DNA of 64,000 nucleotides from Daejeonella rubra (lineage in GTDB: Bacteria; Bacteroidota; Bacteroidia; Sphingobacteriales; Sphingobacteriaceae), in contig NZ_FNHH01000007.1 in assembly GCF_900103545.1 (NCBI RefSeq), positions 1 through 64,000 on the forward strand, in the 5' to 3' direction. Below, piece after piece: positions 53,103 through 62,033 of this stretch; the stretch's first letter is position 1; each line of letters begins with the position of its first letter. The notes beneath the pieces are model-generated. The model saw nothing but the letters and a program-made list of their open reading frames with translations, was not told the DNA's origin and did no database searches. The position numbers were made by a program, and so were the translations under genes.

Positions 53103-54300
53103 AAAAGCACTGCTATTTGCTCTGACACTTTTGTTCATAGAGATAGCCTCCGGGCAGTCTAAAGAAAAGGCCCAGCCCAAAGATTCAAAGATCACAATTG
53201 ATCTGAAAAACATTGAATTTGGTCTCAACGAAGCTTTCAGGGCGGTAGCTTTTGAGCTGAAGAATATTGATTTTGAGAAGATCGGAACAGCAATTGAGAT
53301 AGCCAGCAGGGAAATTGGAAATATTGAGGTTGAAGTCATTGATGCAGATAGTGAAGAGGAGCATGAGTATGTCGGCACTGCAGAAAAAACAAAGCGTATA
53401 ATTAAGACCTATGTGGTTAATAAGGATGATAAATTGGCGATCAATAATCAGTACGGAAAAGTTGCAGTACACGTATGGGCAAAGAATGAAATTAAAGTTG
53501 AAGTAGAGATCAAGGCATTTGAGGCATCTGAAAATAGTGCTACCGAACTATTGGAAAGTGTAAATATTGCAGAATCGCATAATGGTAATCTCATCAGTTT
53601 TAAAACCAATTTTGAAAAGACTTCGCTGAACTTTTGGTCAAGAATTAAAAATGGTAAAGAAGAAAGAAGGGGAGTGCAGGTTAATTATATTATCTACATG
53701 CCGGCTAAAAACGCCCTTGATATAAATAATCGCTATGGTAGTACAGAGATCGATGATTTTTCGGGTCCAGTTAATATCAGCAGTTCTTATGGTTCATTTT
53801 CATCCGGCAAACTTGATCATCCGGCAAATCAGGTCAAAGTGAACTATGGTTCTGCAAGCATAGAGAATTTTTCCAATGGGAATTTGACGATCAGTTATGG
53901 TAGTTTAAAACTAACTGAGGGTGATAAACTTAATGCAACAATCAGATACAGCAGCTCTAAAATTGCCCATCTAAGTAATGGAGGCACATTTAATGTGGCC
54001 TATAGCAGCGGCTTTAAAATTGATGAGGTGGATAAAAATGTCAAAAATCTTAATATTACTTCATCTTATTCCGGGGTAACACTGGGGATAGATGAAACTG
54101 CAGATTTTGATTTTGATGTAACTGTAAGCTATGCTGGATTTAACTATTCAGGTAACCGGGTAAGTGTAGCTGATCAGCTCTCAGACTCGAACAGCTCTAA
54201 AGGGTGGAACCCAACTAAAAATTTTAAAGGTCAGGTAGGTAAAGGTTCCGATTCACGTATTATTATCAAATCTAATTATGGGGGTGTAAAATTTTTATAA
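53083..54300 (+). CDS. DUF4097-like secreted beta-helix protein
   Basis: 405 residues, signal peptide (LLFALTLLFIEIASGQ). Residues about 210-400 show repeated short strands of the pattern 'I.NRYGSTEIDDFSGPVNISSSYGS', 'KVNYGSASIENFSNG', 'ISYGSLKLTEGD', typical of the DUF4097/DUF2807 auto-transporter-like adhesin fold. Function is probably in the envelope. It overlaps the anti-sigma gene and forms a three-gene unit with the ECF sigma factor; it may be the regulon target. Confidence 0.8.
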   Translation: MKHRIFKKALLFALTLLFIEIASGQSKEKAQPKDSKITIDLKNIEFGLNEAFRAVAFELKNIDFEKIGTAIEIASREIGNIEVEVIDADSEEEHEYVGTAEKTKRIIKTYVVNKDDKLAINNQYGKVAVHVWAKNEIKVEVEIKAFEASENSATELLESVNIAESHNGNLISFKTNFEKTSLNFWSRIKNGKEERRGVQVNYIIYMPAKNALDINNRYGSTEIDDFSGPVNISSSYGSFSSGKLDHPANQVKVNYGSASIENFSNGNLTISYGSLKLTEGDKLNATIRYSSSKIAHLSNGGTFNVAYSSGFKIDEVDKNVKNLNITSSYSGVTLGIDETADFDFDVTVSYAGFNYSGNRVSVADQLSDSNSSKGWNPTKNFKGQVGKGSDSRIIIKSNYGGVKFL

Positions 54301-54318
54301 TTCCTTGTTTATAGAGCT

Positions 54319-54352
54319 AAAACCTTTCGCTTTTCGGCGGGAGGTTTTTTTG
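54319..54352 (+). terminator. Terminator after the sigma/anti-sigma/DUF4097 unit
   Basis: AAAACCT pairs with AGGTTTT around a GC-rich inner stem, followed by T7 and further T's. Confidence 0.8.
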
Positions 54353-54400
54353 TTTTTATTCCTGATCACATTTAACTTACTTTTACAAAAATTTTAAACT

Positions 54401-55177
54401 ATGGAATGGTTGTCAAACCCGGAGATCTGGATATCATTAGTCACGTTAACAATATTGGAAATAGTCCTTGGAATAGATAATATCATATTTATTTCAATTA
54501 TGGCGTCTAAACTTCCTGCCAGCAAGCAGAAAAAGGCTCGTCAGCTGGGATTGGCTCTGGCTATGATCACAAGGGTGCTATTACTTTTATCTTTAACATG
54601 GATTATGACATTGACCAGTCCGCTGTTCAATATGGGCGAATGGATGGCCTTAACAGATGCAGAACTATTGAAACAGTTTGCAATTTCGGGTAGAGATCTG
54701 ATCCTGATCATTGGAGGTTTATTCCTTATTTATAAAAGCACCAGTGAGATCCATGATAAACTTGAAGGAGAAGAACATCATACTGATACAAAAGCGGTGG
54801 TTACTTTTTCAGGTGTAATTGTACAGATCCTACTTCTTGACATCGTTTTTTCACTTGACTCAGTTATTACGGCTGTAGGAATGGCAGATCATATTGAGGT
54901 GATGATCGCTGCTGTGATCATTGCAGTATTAGTGATGATGTTATCAGCTGGTGGTATCAGTGATTTCGTAAATAAACACCCAACTGTCAAGATGCTGGCT
55001 TTATCATTCCTTTTACTAATTGGAGTTTCACTTTTAGCTGAAGGTTTCGATCAGCATATTCCAAAGGGTTATATCTACTTCGCTATGGCTTTCTCGGTTT
55101 TAGTTGAAATGCTGAACCTGAAAATGAATAAAGGCAAAAAGCCTGTTCATTTACATAATTTGCCTGAAGAAAAGTAA
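54401..55177 (+). CDS. TerC family membrane protein
   Basis: 258 residues, seven membrane segments. The TerC core is LEIVLGIDNIIFISIMASKLP and VQILLLDIVFSLDSVITAVGM, with paired Asp in the membrane (LGIDN, FSLDS). Homologues export manganese or affect tellurite resistance. No yybP-type leader is evident in the short 5' region. Single gene, convergent with the methyltransferase. Confidence 0.95.
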   Translation: MEWLSNPEIWISLVTLTILEIVLGIDNIIFISIMASKLPASKQKKARQLGLALAMITRVLLLLSLTWIMTLTSPLFNMGEWMALTDAELLKQFAISGRDLILIIGGLFLIYKSTSEIHDKLEGEEHHTDTKAVVTFSGVIVQILLLDIVFSLDSVITAVGMADHIEVMIAAVIIAVLVMMLSAGGISDFVNKHPTVKMLALSFLLLIGVSLLAEGFDQHIPKGYIYFAMAFSVLVEMLNLKMNKGKKPVHLHNLPEEK

Positions 55178-55185
55178 ATCGGGAA

Positions 55186-56373
55186 TTACATAACGCGGCA
55201 AAGCAGTCCTTTAAGATATTCTCCCTCAGGGAAAGATGATCTTACCGGATGATCTGCAGGCTGAGAGAACTGCTGAATGAATTGTACTTCTTTTCCTGCA
55301 TCCAGGGCAGCCCATGCAATGATCTGTTTGAACATGCTGATATCAACTGCTCCTGAACAGGAGTAGGTTGCCAGAAGTCCGCCTTCCTCAAGCAAGAGCA
55401 TTGCCATTCTGTTAAGGTCTTTGTATGCTCTTGATGCTTTTGTTAAAGCTGAGCGTGATGGTGCATATTTTGGTGGATCCAGAATGATGATGTCGAATTT
55501 TTCATTCTCTTCCCTGAATGCTCTAAGCTGCTTATTCACATCTGATTGTATGAGGCGATGTGGAATATTATTAAAGTCATTGATCTCCATGTTTCGCTTT
55601 AAAGTATCCAAAGCCAGAGCTGAACTGTCAACGCTGATTACCTCTTTTGCCCCTTTAGCAAGGGCATTCAGGCTAAATCCGCCTGAGTAGGAAAAGCAAT
55701 CCAATACTTTTTTTCCTTTTACATGATCTGCAACCCATTTTCGGTTATCGCGCTGATCACAGTAAAATCCTGATTTTTGGCCTTCTGCAATATTAACCTG
55801 ATAGAAAATGCCATTCTCTTTCACGCTGACAAATTCAGGAGGTTCTGTGCCAAGCAGGATACCACCTGAAGAAGCTTCCATTCCTTCATGTGCGCGTGCT
55901 GAGGCATCACTCCTGTCAAAGATCCCTTTCGGACTTAACAATTTCTGTAACTCATCCAGGATAATATGTTTGATATTTTCTATACCGGAAGTAAGTATCT
56001 GTACAGAGAGGAAATCAGCATACCGGTCAACGATCAATCCCGGAAGGAAATCAGCTTCACTGAAAATCAGACGATAGGTATTTGTTTCTCCAGTATTCAG
56101 TTCATCTCTGTGTTTCACTGCAGTCCTGATCTTTTTTCTCCACCAGCTTTCATTGATCTCTGTTTCAAGGTTCCATTCAAGAAGGCGTACTGCTACTCTG
56201 GACTTATTATTGAAAAAACCATAGGCAAGGAAATTATTATTACTGTCTGTGACCATAATAATATCACCATTTTCAGGATTCCCTTTGATCTGATCTATTG
56301 CACCAGAAAACACCCAGGGGTGTAATTGTCTGACTGCTTTTTCTTTGCCTTTTTTTAATTTTACAGAATGCAT
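55186..56373 (-). CDS. rlmI: RlmI-like 23S rRNA (cytosine-C5) methyltransferase
   Basis: 395 residues. An N-terminal PUA domain (about 1-85: LKKGKEKAVRQLHPWVFSGAI) leads into a class I methyltransferase: VLDCFSYSGGFSLNALAKGA binds SAM, IIILDPPKYAPSR is motif IV and LATYSCSG the catalytic Cys motif. Family members (RlmI/RlmL C-terminal type) methylate rRNA cytosine or guanine. The exact site cannot be read from sequence. Convergent with terC. Confidence 0.9.
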   Translation of the reverse strand: MHSVKLKKGKEKAVRQLHPWVFSGAIDQIKGNPENGDIIMVTDSNNNFLAYGFFNNKSRVAVRLLEWNLETEINESWWRKKIRTAVKHRDELNTGETNTYRLIFSEADFLPGLIVDRYADFLSVQILTSGIENIKHIILDELQKLLSPKGIFDRSDASARAHEGMEASSGGILLGTEPPEFVSVKENGIFYQVNIAEGQKSGFYCDQRDNRKWVADHVKGKKVLDCFSYSGGFSLNALAKGAKEVISVDSSALALDTLKRNMEINDFNNIPHRLIQSDVNKQLRAFREENEKFDIIILDPPKYAPSRSALTKASRAYKDLNRMAMLLLEEGGLLATYSCSGAVDISMFKQIIAWAALDAGKEVQFIQQFSQPADHPVRSSFPEGEYLKGLLCRVM

Positions 56374-56462
56374 GGCGCAAATTTACAATTTATGTTCCAA
56401 TCATTAGGGGCCATCCCGATGATGCCTCTCCATAAATTCACAATTCATGCTTAACTTTGAGC

Positions 56463-56798
56463 ATGGAAGAAATAAGCTGGTCTGATTTTGAAAAGGTAGC
56501 CTTAAGGGTGGGTACAGTTCTTGAGGTTCTTGATTTTCCTGAAGCAAGAAAACCGGCCTACAAGCTTAAAGTAGATTTTGGTGAATATGGAATTAAATGG
56601 AGCAGTGCACAGATCACTAAACACTACTCCAAAGAAGATTTAATAGGCAGGCAAGTCATTGCAGTGCTGAATTTCCCAAAAAAGCAGATTGCAAACTTTA
56701 TTTCAGAATTTCTGGTCACCGGATTTGCAGATCAGGATGGTAATATTGTTCTGACTGCCGTTGAGCGTCAGGTTCCAAATGGTTCATCTTTAATTTAG
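56463..56798 (+). CDS. csaA: CsaA family tRNA-binding protein
   Basis: 111 residues from the ATG at 56463 (a TTG two codons upstream is in frame). An OB-fold tRNA-binding domain: FEKVALRVGTVLEVLDFPEARKPAYKL at the start, then KWSSAQITKHYS and NFPKKQIANFISEFLVTGF. The family binds tRNA and has chaperone activity. It is only 4 bp before tadA, so co-transcribed with a tRNA-modifying enzyme. Confidence 0.94.
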   Translation: MEEISWSDFEKVALRVGTVLEVLDFPEARKPAYKLKVDFGEYGIKWSSAQITKHYSKEDLIGRQVIAVLNFPKKQIANFISEFLVTGFADQDGNIVLTAVERQVPNGSSLI

Positions 56799-56802
56799 TT
56801 TT

Positions 56803-57279
56803 ATGAAATATATCAGTTTTACAGATGAGCCGGCCATTAATCCTGATGATTTTTTTATGAAGGAAGCATTGAAGGAAGCACAAAAAGCACTTGCTTTGGA
56901 TGAAGTTCCGATTGGTGCGGTGATCGTTCATGGAGGAAGAATTATTGGCAGAGGACATAATCTCACTGAGCAGCTGAATGACGTTACCGCCCATGCTGAA
57001 ATGCAGGCTTTTACAGCAGCGGCAAATTATACAGGTGGAAAGTATTTGAAGGATTGCACCTTATACGTAACTATTGAACCTTGTGTAATGTGTGCCGGCG
57101 CATCGTACTGGACACAGATAAGTCGCATAGTATATGGTGCCAGGGATGATAAAAGAGGCTTTTCACAGGTTTCTGACAGGATCATCCATCCTAAAACTGA
57201 GGTGGTCGGTGGTGTCAGCTCTGAAGAGGCTGCCAGATTGATGAAAGACTTCTTTATTTCCAAACGTGATAAATCTTGA
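56803..57279 (+). CDS. tadA: Nucleoside deaminase, tRNA adenosine deaminase type
   Basis: 158 residues. The zinc/catalytic motifs HAE (64-66) and PCVMC (93-97) identify the cytidine deaminase fold; the surrounding VPIGAVIVHGGRIIGRGHN and YGARDDKRG are typical of TadA, which makes inosine at tRNA-Arg position 34. Guanine deaminase cannot be fully excluded, but the csaA partner supports tRNA. Confidence 0.88.
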   Translation: MKYISFTDEPAINPDDFFMKEALKEAQKALALDEVPIGAVIVHGGRIIGRGHNLTEQLNDVTAHAEMQAFTAAANYTGGKYLKDCTLYVTIEPCVMCAGASYWTQISRIVYGARDDKRGFSQVSDRIIHPKTEVVGGVSSEEAARLMKDFFISKRDKS

Positions 57280-57286
57280 CAACAAA

Positions 57287-57320
57287 TTGAATAAGTTCTA
57301 ACTTTTCAGTCTTATATTTG
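57287..57320 (+). promoter_or_regulatory. Predicted promoter of sodA
   Basis: TTG at 57287-57289 and TATATTTG at 57313-57320 with a 23 bp spacer match the Bacteroidota -33/-7 pair, 35 bp before the sodA ATG. Confidence 0.55.
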
Positions 57321-57355
57321 TTATAGAAAATAGTATAAACCCTAATTATAAAAAG

Positions 57356-57964
57356 ATGGCTTTTGAACTACCCGCGTTAGCTTATGCAACAGATGCATTA
57401 GAACCGCATATCGATAAAATGACAATGGAAATTCACCATGGCAAACATCACCAGGCTTATGTGGATAATCTGAACAAGGCTTTGGCCGGTACTGATGGTG
57501 AAAACCAGAAGATCGAAGATATCATCAAGAATATTTCAAAGTATGCTATGGCAGTTAGAAATAACGGTGGCGGTCATTTCAATCATACTCTTTACTGGTC
57601 TATTATGTCACCAAATGGCGGTGGTGCCCCAACTGGTGATCTTGCAAAAGCAATAGATACTGCTTTTGGTTCATTTGATGAATTCAAAAAGAAATTTGCT
57701 GAAGCAGGTATGACTCGCTTTGGATCAGGCTGGTCATGGCTTTCTGTTGCTGCTGATGGAAAATTACAGGTAAGCTCAACTCCAAATCAGGATAATCCTC
57801 TTATGGATATTGCTGAAGTAAAAGGTACTCCAATCTTAGGAATGGATGTTTGGGAGCATGCTTATTATCTTAAATATCAAAACAGACGTGCTGATTATGT
57901 TGCTGCATTTATGAATGTTGTAAACTGGGATGCTGTATCTGAAAGATTCGCGAAAGCAAAATAA
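57356..57964 (+). CDS. sodA: Superoxide dismutase, Mn/Fe family (Mn-type residues)
   Basis: 202 residues. Metal ligands are visible in MEIHHGKHHQAYV, GGGHFNHTLYW, and DVWEHAYYLKYQ with the final Asp/His. The residues GGGHFNH and the Gln in STPNQDNPL are characteristic of manganese or cambialistic rather than strict iron enzymes. It disproportionates superoxide in the cytoplasm (no signal peptide). It has its own promoter and terminator; oxyR is nearby on the other strand. Confidence 0.96.
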   Translation: MAFELPALAYATDALEPHIDKMTMEIHHGKHHQAYVDNLNKALAGTDGENQKIEDIIKNISKYAMAVRNNGGGHFNHTLYWSIMSPNGGGAPTGDLAKAIDTAFGSFDEFKKKFAEAGMTRFGSGWSWLSVAADGKLQVSSTPNQDNPLMDIAEVKGTPILGMDVWEHAYYLKYQNRRADYVAAFMNVVNWDAVSERFAKAK

Positions 57965-57988
57965 TTTCAAGAAATAAAACTTTATTGG

Positions 57989-58022
57989 AAAAGTGATGTA
58001 TTAGTAATACATCACTTTTTTA
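57989..58022 (+). terminator. Terminator after sodA
   Basis: AAAGTGATGTATTA pairs with TAATACATCACTTT around a one-to-few-base loop, followed by T's. Confidence 0.9.
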
Positions 58023-58033
58023 TTTTAAAGATT

Positions 58034-58201
58034 ATGAGAAAATTATTCTGGATTCTGGCTATTACTTCGGTTACCTTTTTATCGTCCTGCGAAATTATTG
58101 GAGGCATCTTCAAAGCAGGTGCTTATACAGGCATTTTTGTCGTTGTAGTAATTATAGCTTTGATTATATGGCTTTTGTCAAAACTTATGAGGAAGAATTA
58201 A
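58034..58201 (+). CDS. Small lipoprotein with one membrane helix
   Basis: 55 residues, ATG at 58034, TAA at 58199-58201; below common ORF cut-offs. The signal ends FLSSC (lipobox), then EIIGGIFKAG, then a hydrophobic helix (YTGIFVVVVIIALIIWLLSK) and a basic tail. This is a recurrent Bacteroidota small protein (sometimes misnamed phosphatidate cytidylyltransferase, from memory). Its stop is one base from the oxyR stop on the opposite strand. Confidence 0.75.
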   Translation: MRKLFWILAITSVTFLSSCEIIGGIFKAGAYTGIFVVVVIIALIIWLLSKLMRKN

Positions 58202-58202
58202 T

Positions 58203-59141
58203 TCAGGAATAGATCTCTAAAATTTCCTTTTTATTTTTGTTGCGCATCCGCTTAGGTATAGCGTCGAGAATTTCTTTTTCCAATGCCATGATCAATTTTC
58301 TCTTTAGAAAGTTTCGATGCGTTACAATACTGATTTCACGGCTTGGTTCAGGCGATTTAAAATAGCGTACCCTGTCTAGTTGCTTCACTGTGAAATCACT
58401 TATCGATAATTCAGGCAATAAGGTTATTCCATTATTCATCTCTACCATACGTTTGAGTGTTTCTACACTATCAGTATTATACTCAAATGGTTTATGATCA
58501 TCTGATTTTTTTCGCTTACATATATTGAGAATTTGGTTGCGCATACAATGACCCTCATTTAGTAACCATAGATCATCCAGATTTATGTCGGAAGGCATGA
58601 GATTCTTCTTGCCCATCAGCGGACTGGATTTTGAAAGATAGGCAACAAATGATTCGTAGAATAAAGGGATTTCCTGCAGGCTCTTATCTTCCAGTGGTGT
58701 AGAAAGGATCCCGCAGTCTAATAGTCCATTTTTAAGTTCATGAATGATCTGATCTGTCATATATTCCCAGATCACCAGTTGAACATCCGGGTACTTATCC
58801 ATAAAAGCAGAAATTACTTTTGGCATCAGATAAGGTGCCATAGTAGGAATAATTCCAATTCTAAGTTCTCCTGATACAACACTCTTTTGATTACTTATTA
58901 GTTCTTTCAGCTTATAGCTCTCCTTGAGAATATTTCGTGCCTGCTCAAGAACCTCTGCTCCGATCTCTGTTGGTGTGATAGGTTGTTTGCTCCTGTCAAA
59001 TAGTTTTACTCCCAGTTCTTCCTCTAATTTTTGAACCTGCATACTCATTGTAGGCTGTGTAACAAAACATTTTTCTGCCGCGATCCCGAAACTTCGATAA
59101 GTATCAAGGGCAACAATATATTCAAGTTGAACTAAAGTCAT
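58203..59141 (-). CDS. oxyR: OxyR-type LysR regulator of peroxide response
   Basis: 312 residues. The LysR helix-turn-helix is LEYIVALDTYRSFGIAAEKC with VTQPTMSMQVQKLEEELGVK. The regulatory domain contains EGHCMRNQILNIC, so Cys199 and Cys208 fall at exactly the E. coli OxyR numbers and with the same eight-residue spacing; these form the peroxide-sensing disulfide. It would activate antioxidant genes. The ATG is preceded by an ATAG-N7-CTAT palindrome 3 bp away. It is the only gene on its strand here. Confidence 0.93.
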   Translation of the reverse strand: MTLVQLEYIVALDTYRSFGIAAEKCFVTQPTMSMQVQKLEEELGVKLFDRSKQPITPTEIGAEVLEQARNILKESYKLKELISNQKSVVSGELRIGIIPTMAPYLMPKVISAFMDKYPDVQLVIWEYMTDQIIHELKNGLLDCGILSTPLEDKSLQEIPLFYESFVAYLSKSSPLMGKKNLMPSDINLDDLWLLNEGHCMRNQILNICKRKKSDDHKPFEYNTDSVETLKRMVEMNNGITLLPELSISDFTVKQLDRVRYFKSPEPSREISIVTHRNFLKRKLIMALEKEILDAIPKRMRNKNKKEILEIYS

Positions 59142-59144
59142 TTT

Positions 59145-59159
59145 ATAGATTTAAACTAT
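59145..59159. promoter_or_regulatory. OxyR-like half-operator at the oxyR start
   Basis: ATAG-ATTTAAA-CTAT fits one half (ATAG-N7-CTAT) of the OxyR consensus. It is 3 bp upstream of the oxyR ATG. The second half expected 7 bp further is not well conserved, so autoregulation is suggested but not proven. Confidence 0.5.
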
Positions 59160-59301
59160 GTAAATATAATAAATATTGATAATATCTATAATAATATCAT
59201 GAGTAAACTATGATTTACAGACATATGCGAGATAAACAAAATCATGCTATTGATTTAATCTATAGAAATATAATAACTATCAATAATGTCTATGGTATTA
59301 T
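59148..59301. repeat. Imperfect 50 bp direct repeat in the oxyR upstream region
   Basis: Bases 59148-59197 and 59252-59301 agree at about 40 of 50 positions (both begin GATTTAA, share AAATATAATAA and TCTAT). Copies are 104 bp apart. The remaining part of the 364 bp spacer to 59505 is AT-rich without other features that I can name. Confidence 0.65.
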
Positions 59302-59505
59302 TTGCAATTCTAAATCTTCACGAATTCTATTCGCAATATTTTTATTTGCGCTCTCCTATATATCCAGATTTTTTAGCCTTAGGGTTAATTTATATCATTA
59401 AAAATTAGCTTGTTTTATTCTTTCGTAGGAAGCATTCAGTATTTATTCTGCAACTGATCTATTGTTAACTAAATATTTATAGGTTTATTTGATAAACCAA
59501 TTCTG

Positions 59506-61965
59506 ATGAAAATGCTTTTCCAATCTCTCAAATTAAGTAAAACATGGATCGTGTTTACAATCCATATCATTTCATGCAGTATTTCTATGGCACAGTCAGG
59601 AATTACCATTGCTGAAAAAACAAAGAATATGAAGCCGTATAATGGCTTTATAAATTATTATTGGGATGAGAGCACCGGGAAGATCTGGTTGCAGATCGAT
59701 GAGCTTGATAAAGAAATTTTATACCAGACCTCTCTTCCGGCTGGTTTGGGTTCAAATGATGTTGGCCTCGACAGAGGAGTTATGGGTACCACCTATATTG
59801 TTAAATTCAGCCGCACAGCTAATAAAGTGTTAATGATCGAGCCCAACTACGCGTACCGGGCAGTGAGTGGTGGTGAAGCTGAAAAAAGAGCTGTCGAACA
59901 ATCGTTTGCCCAGTCGACGATATGGGGTTTTACTGTTGCTGCCGAAACTGGAGGTTCAGTCCTTGTTGATGCAACTGATTTTATCATGCGGGATGCATTA
60001 AAAGTCTCTAACCGTTTGAGAGGCTCAAAACAGGGGAATTATAATTTAGATGCCGGCCGCTCGGCTATATATTTGCCAAGAAGTAAAAATTTCCCATTAA
60101 ATACTGAGCTGGAAACAACGCTGACCTTCATTAATACTGATGGGCAAACTGGTAATTTTGTAAATTCCGTTACTCCTGCTCCGGAAGCAATCACTCTTAG
60201 AGTTCATCATTCATTTGCGCAATTGCCCGACAATAATTTTCAAACGAGGCTTTATGATGCACGTTCTCCATATATCACGAATTCCTATTTTGATTATAGC
60301 AGTCCTGTGAATGAACCAATTCAGAAAAACACGATTCTTCGTCACCGTCTGGAAAAGAAAGATCCTTCCGCTCTAAAGAGTGAAGCCATAAAACCGATCA
60401 TCTATTATCTTGACAATGGTACTCCGGAACCCATCAGAAGTGCTTTAATGGAAGGTGCCGGCTGGTGGAACCAGGCTTTTGAAGCTGCAGGTTTTATCAA
60501 TGCTTTTCAGGTAAAAATTCTTCCTGAAACGGCCGACCCGATGGATCTGCGCTACAATATGATCAACTGGGTACATCGCTCAACAAGAGGCTGGAGTTAT
60601 GGTGATGCTGTTGTTGATCCGCGGACAGGTGAGATAATCAAAGGAAATGTAACATTGGGATCTCTGCGTGTTCGTCAGGATTATCTGATCGCACAGGGTT
60701 TACTCGCTCCTTTTGAAAATAATGCCTTGCCAGCTGATGATAAAATGTTGAAAATGGCCTTGCAGAGGTTAAAACAGTTGTCGGCGCATGAAATAGGACA
60801 TACCATTGGTTTAATGCATAACTATATTTCGAGTTCTCAGAACAGGGCCAGTGTAATGGATTATCCGCCACCCATGGTTACATTAAATGCAAGCAATGAA
60901 ATCGATTTGAATAATGCCTATACCAATGAAATTGGGGAATGGGATAAGGTAAGTATCCAATATGGATATTCACAATTCCCAAAGGGGACCAATGAAGCCG
61001 AAGCTTTGAATAAAATACTGAGCAATGCGGCTAAAAATGGACTGACATTTATCTCTGACAGGGACGCCCGTGATCCTGCGGGACTTCACCCTGAAGCGCA
61101 TTTATGGGACAATGGAAATGATCCGGTAAAGGAATTAAAAAATGTGATGAATGTTCGTTCAAAAGCTCTGTCAAAATTTGGTTTGAACAATATCCCGCAG
61201 GGTACACCAATGGCAATGCTGGAGGATGTTCTGGTTCCTGTTTACCTTTTCCACAGGTATCAGGTAGAGGCGGTTTCAAAGCAGGTTGGCGGGATGTATT
61301 ATTCCTATGCAATTAAAGGAGACGGGCAAATGGTAACACGTTCTGTTTCTAAAGAAGTTCAGCTTGAAGCCTTGAAAGCTCTCGCAGATTGTATGGATCC
61401 TAAAGCTTTAACACTCCCGGAAAGTATTATCAGGTTGATTCCTCCCCGTCCGGCAGGCTATGGAAATTCTAAGGAACTGTTTACCAGGAGAACCGGTCTG
61501 GTATTTGATCCGCTGGCTGCAGCAGAAACAGCTGCCGATATGCCTCTCTCGTTTTTATTCAATGCGAGTCGCCTGAATAGAATGGTTCAATATCAGGCTT
61601 CAAATAAGGGTTTGGGTGTGGATGAAATGATCAGTTTACTGATAGCAAAAACCTGGAAATCACCCAGACTTAATGGGATGGAGGGTTTGATACAAAAACA
61701 AAATGAGCAATTACTGCTTACCTATCTCCTTTCAGCTTCTATCAATGATGATGCATCTTTTGCTACTAAAGCACAGATCCATAAATCGCTGGAGGATTTG
61801 AAAACATATGCAGGAGCTCAGTTGAAGGCTACAACAGATAATACCTATAAAGGTTACCTGATTCTTACACTGGATCGAATGAAAACTCCAGAAAAGGCAA
61901 AACCAACACTTCATCCTATAGCACCTCCGGGAGCTCCCATCGGCTGTATGATGGATGAAATATAA
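59506..61965 (+). CDS. Zinc-dependent metalloprotease (DUF5117/DUF5118 type), secreted
   Basis: 819 residues with a signal peptide ending near residue 30 (FTIHIISCSISMAQS). The N-terminal part (about 40-290) matches DUF5118/DUF5117 (NYYWDESTGKIWLQIDELDKE; EPNYAYRAVSG). The catalytic HExxHxxGxxH is HEIGHTIGLMHN at about 428-438, as in metzincins. These proteins occur widely in Bacteroidota as exported proteases of unknown substrate. It is followed 68 bp later by rluF, with no clear shared promoter. Confidence 0.93.
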   Translation: MKMLFQSLKLSKTWIVFTIHIISCSISMAQSGITIAEKTKNMKPYNGFINYYWDESTGKIWLQIDELDKEILYQTSLPAGLGSNDVGLDRGVMGTTYIVKFSRTANKVLMIEPNYAYRAVSGGEAEKRAVEQSFAQSTIWGFTVAAETGGSVLVDATDFIMRDALKVSNRLRGSKQGNYNLDAGRSAIYLPRSKNFPLNTELETTLTFINTDGQTGNFVNSVTPAPEAITLRVHHSFAQLPDNNFQTRLYDARSPYITNSYFDYSSPVNEPIQKNTILRHRLEKKDPSALKSEAIKPIIYYLDNGTPEPIRSALMEGAGWWNQAFEAAGFINAFQVKILPETADPMDLRYNMINWVHRSTRGWSYGDAVVDPRTGEIIKGNVTLGSLRVRQDYLIAQGLLAPFENNALPADDKMLKMALQRLKQLSAHEIGHTIGLMHNYISSSQNRASVMDYPPPMVTLNASNEIDLNNAYTNEIGEWDKVSIQYGYSQFPKGTNEAEALNKILSNAAKNGLTFISDRDARDPAGLHPEAHLWDNGNDPVKELKNVMNVRSKALSKFGLNNIPQGTPMAMLEDVLVPVYLFHRYQVEAVSKQVGGMYYSYAIKGDGQMVTRSVSKEVQLEALKALADCMDPKALTLPESIIRLIPPRPAGYGNSKELFTRRTGLVFDPLAAAETAADMPLSFLFNASRLNRMVQYQASNKGLGVDEMISLLIAKTWKSPRLNGMEGLIQKQNEQLLLTYLLSASINDDASFATKAQIHKSLEDLKTYAGAQLKATTDNTYKGYLILTLDRMKTPEKAKPTLHPIAPPGAPIGCMMDEI

Positions 61966-62033
61966 TTTATTGGAATACTCTTTGCCTGATTTATTTAACG
62001 GGCATTGGGGCTGTAAAATGGAATACTGTAAAA

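Noticed and set aside
55966..56325. 119-codon ORF opposite rlmI
   Set aside because: Shadow of the methyltransferase gene; no start context or domain.
59210..59401. 63-codon ORF upstream of the zinc metalloprotease
   Set aside because: It runs through the second copy of the oxyR-region repeat in very AT-rich sequence; no family pattern.
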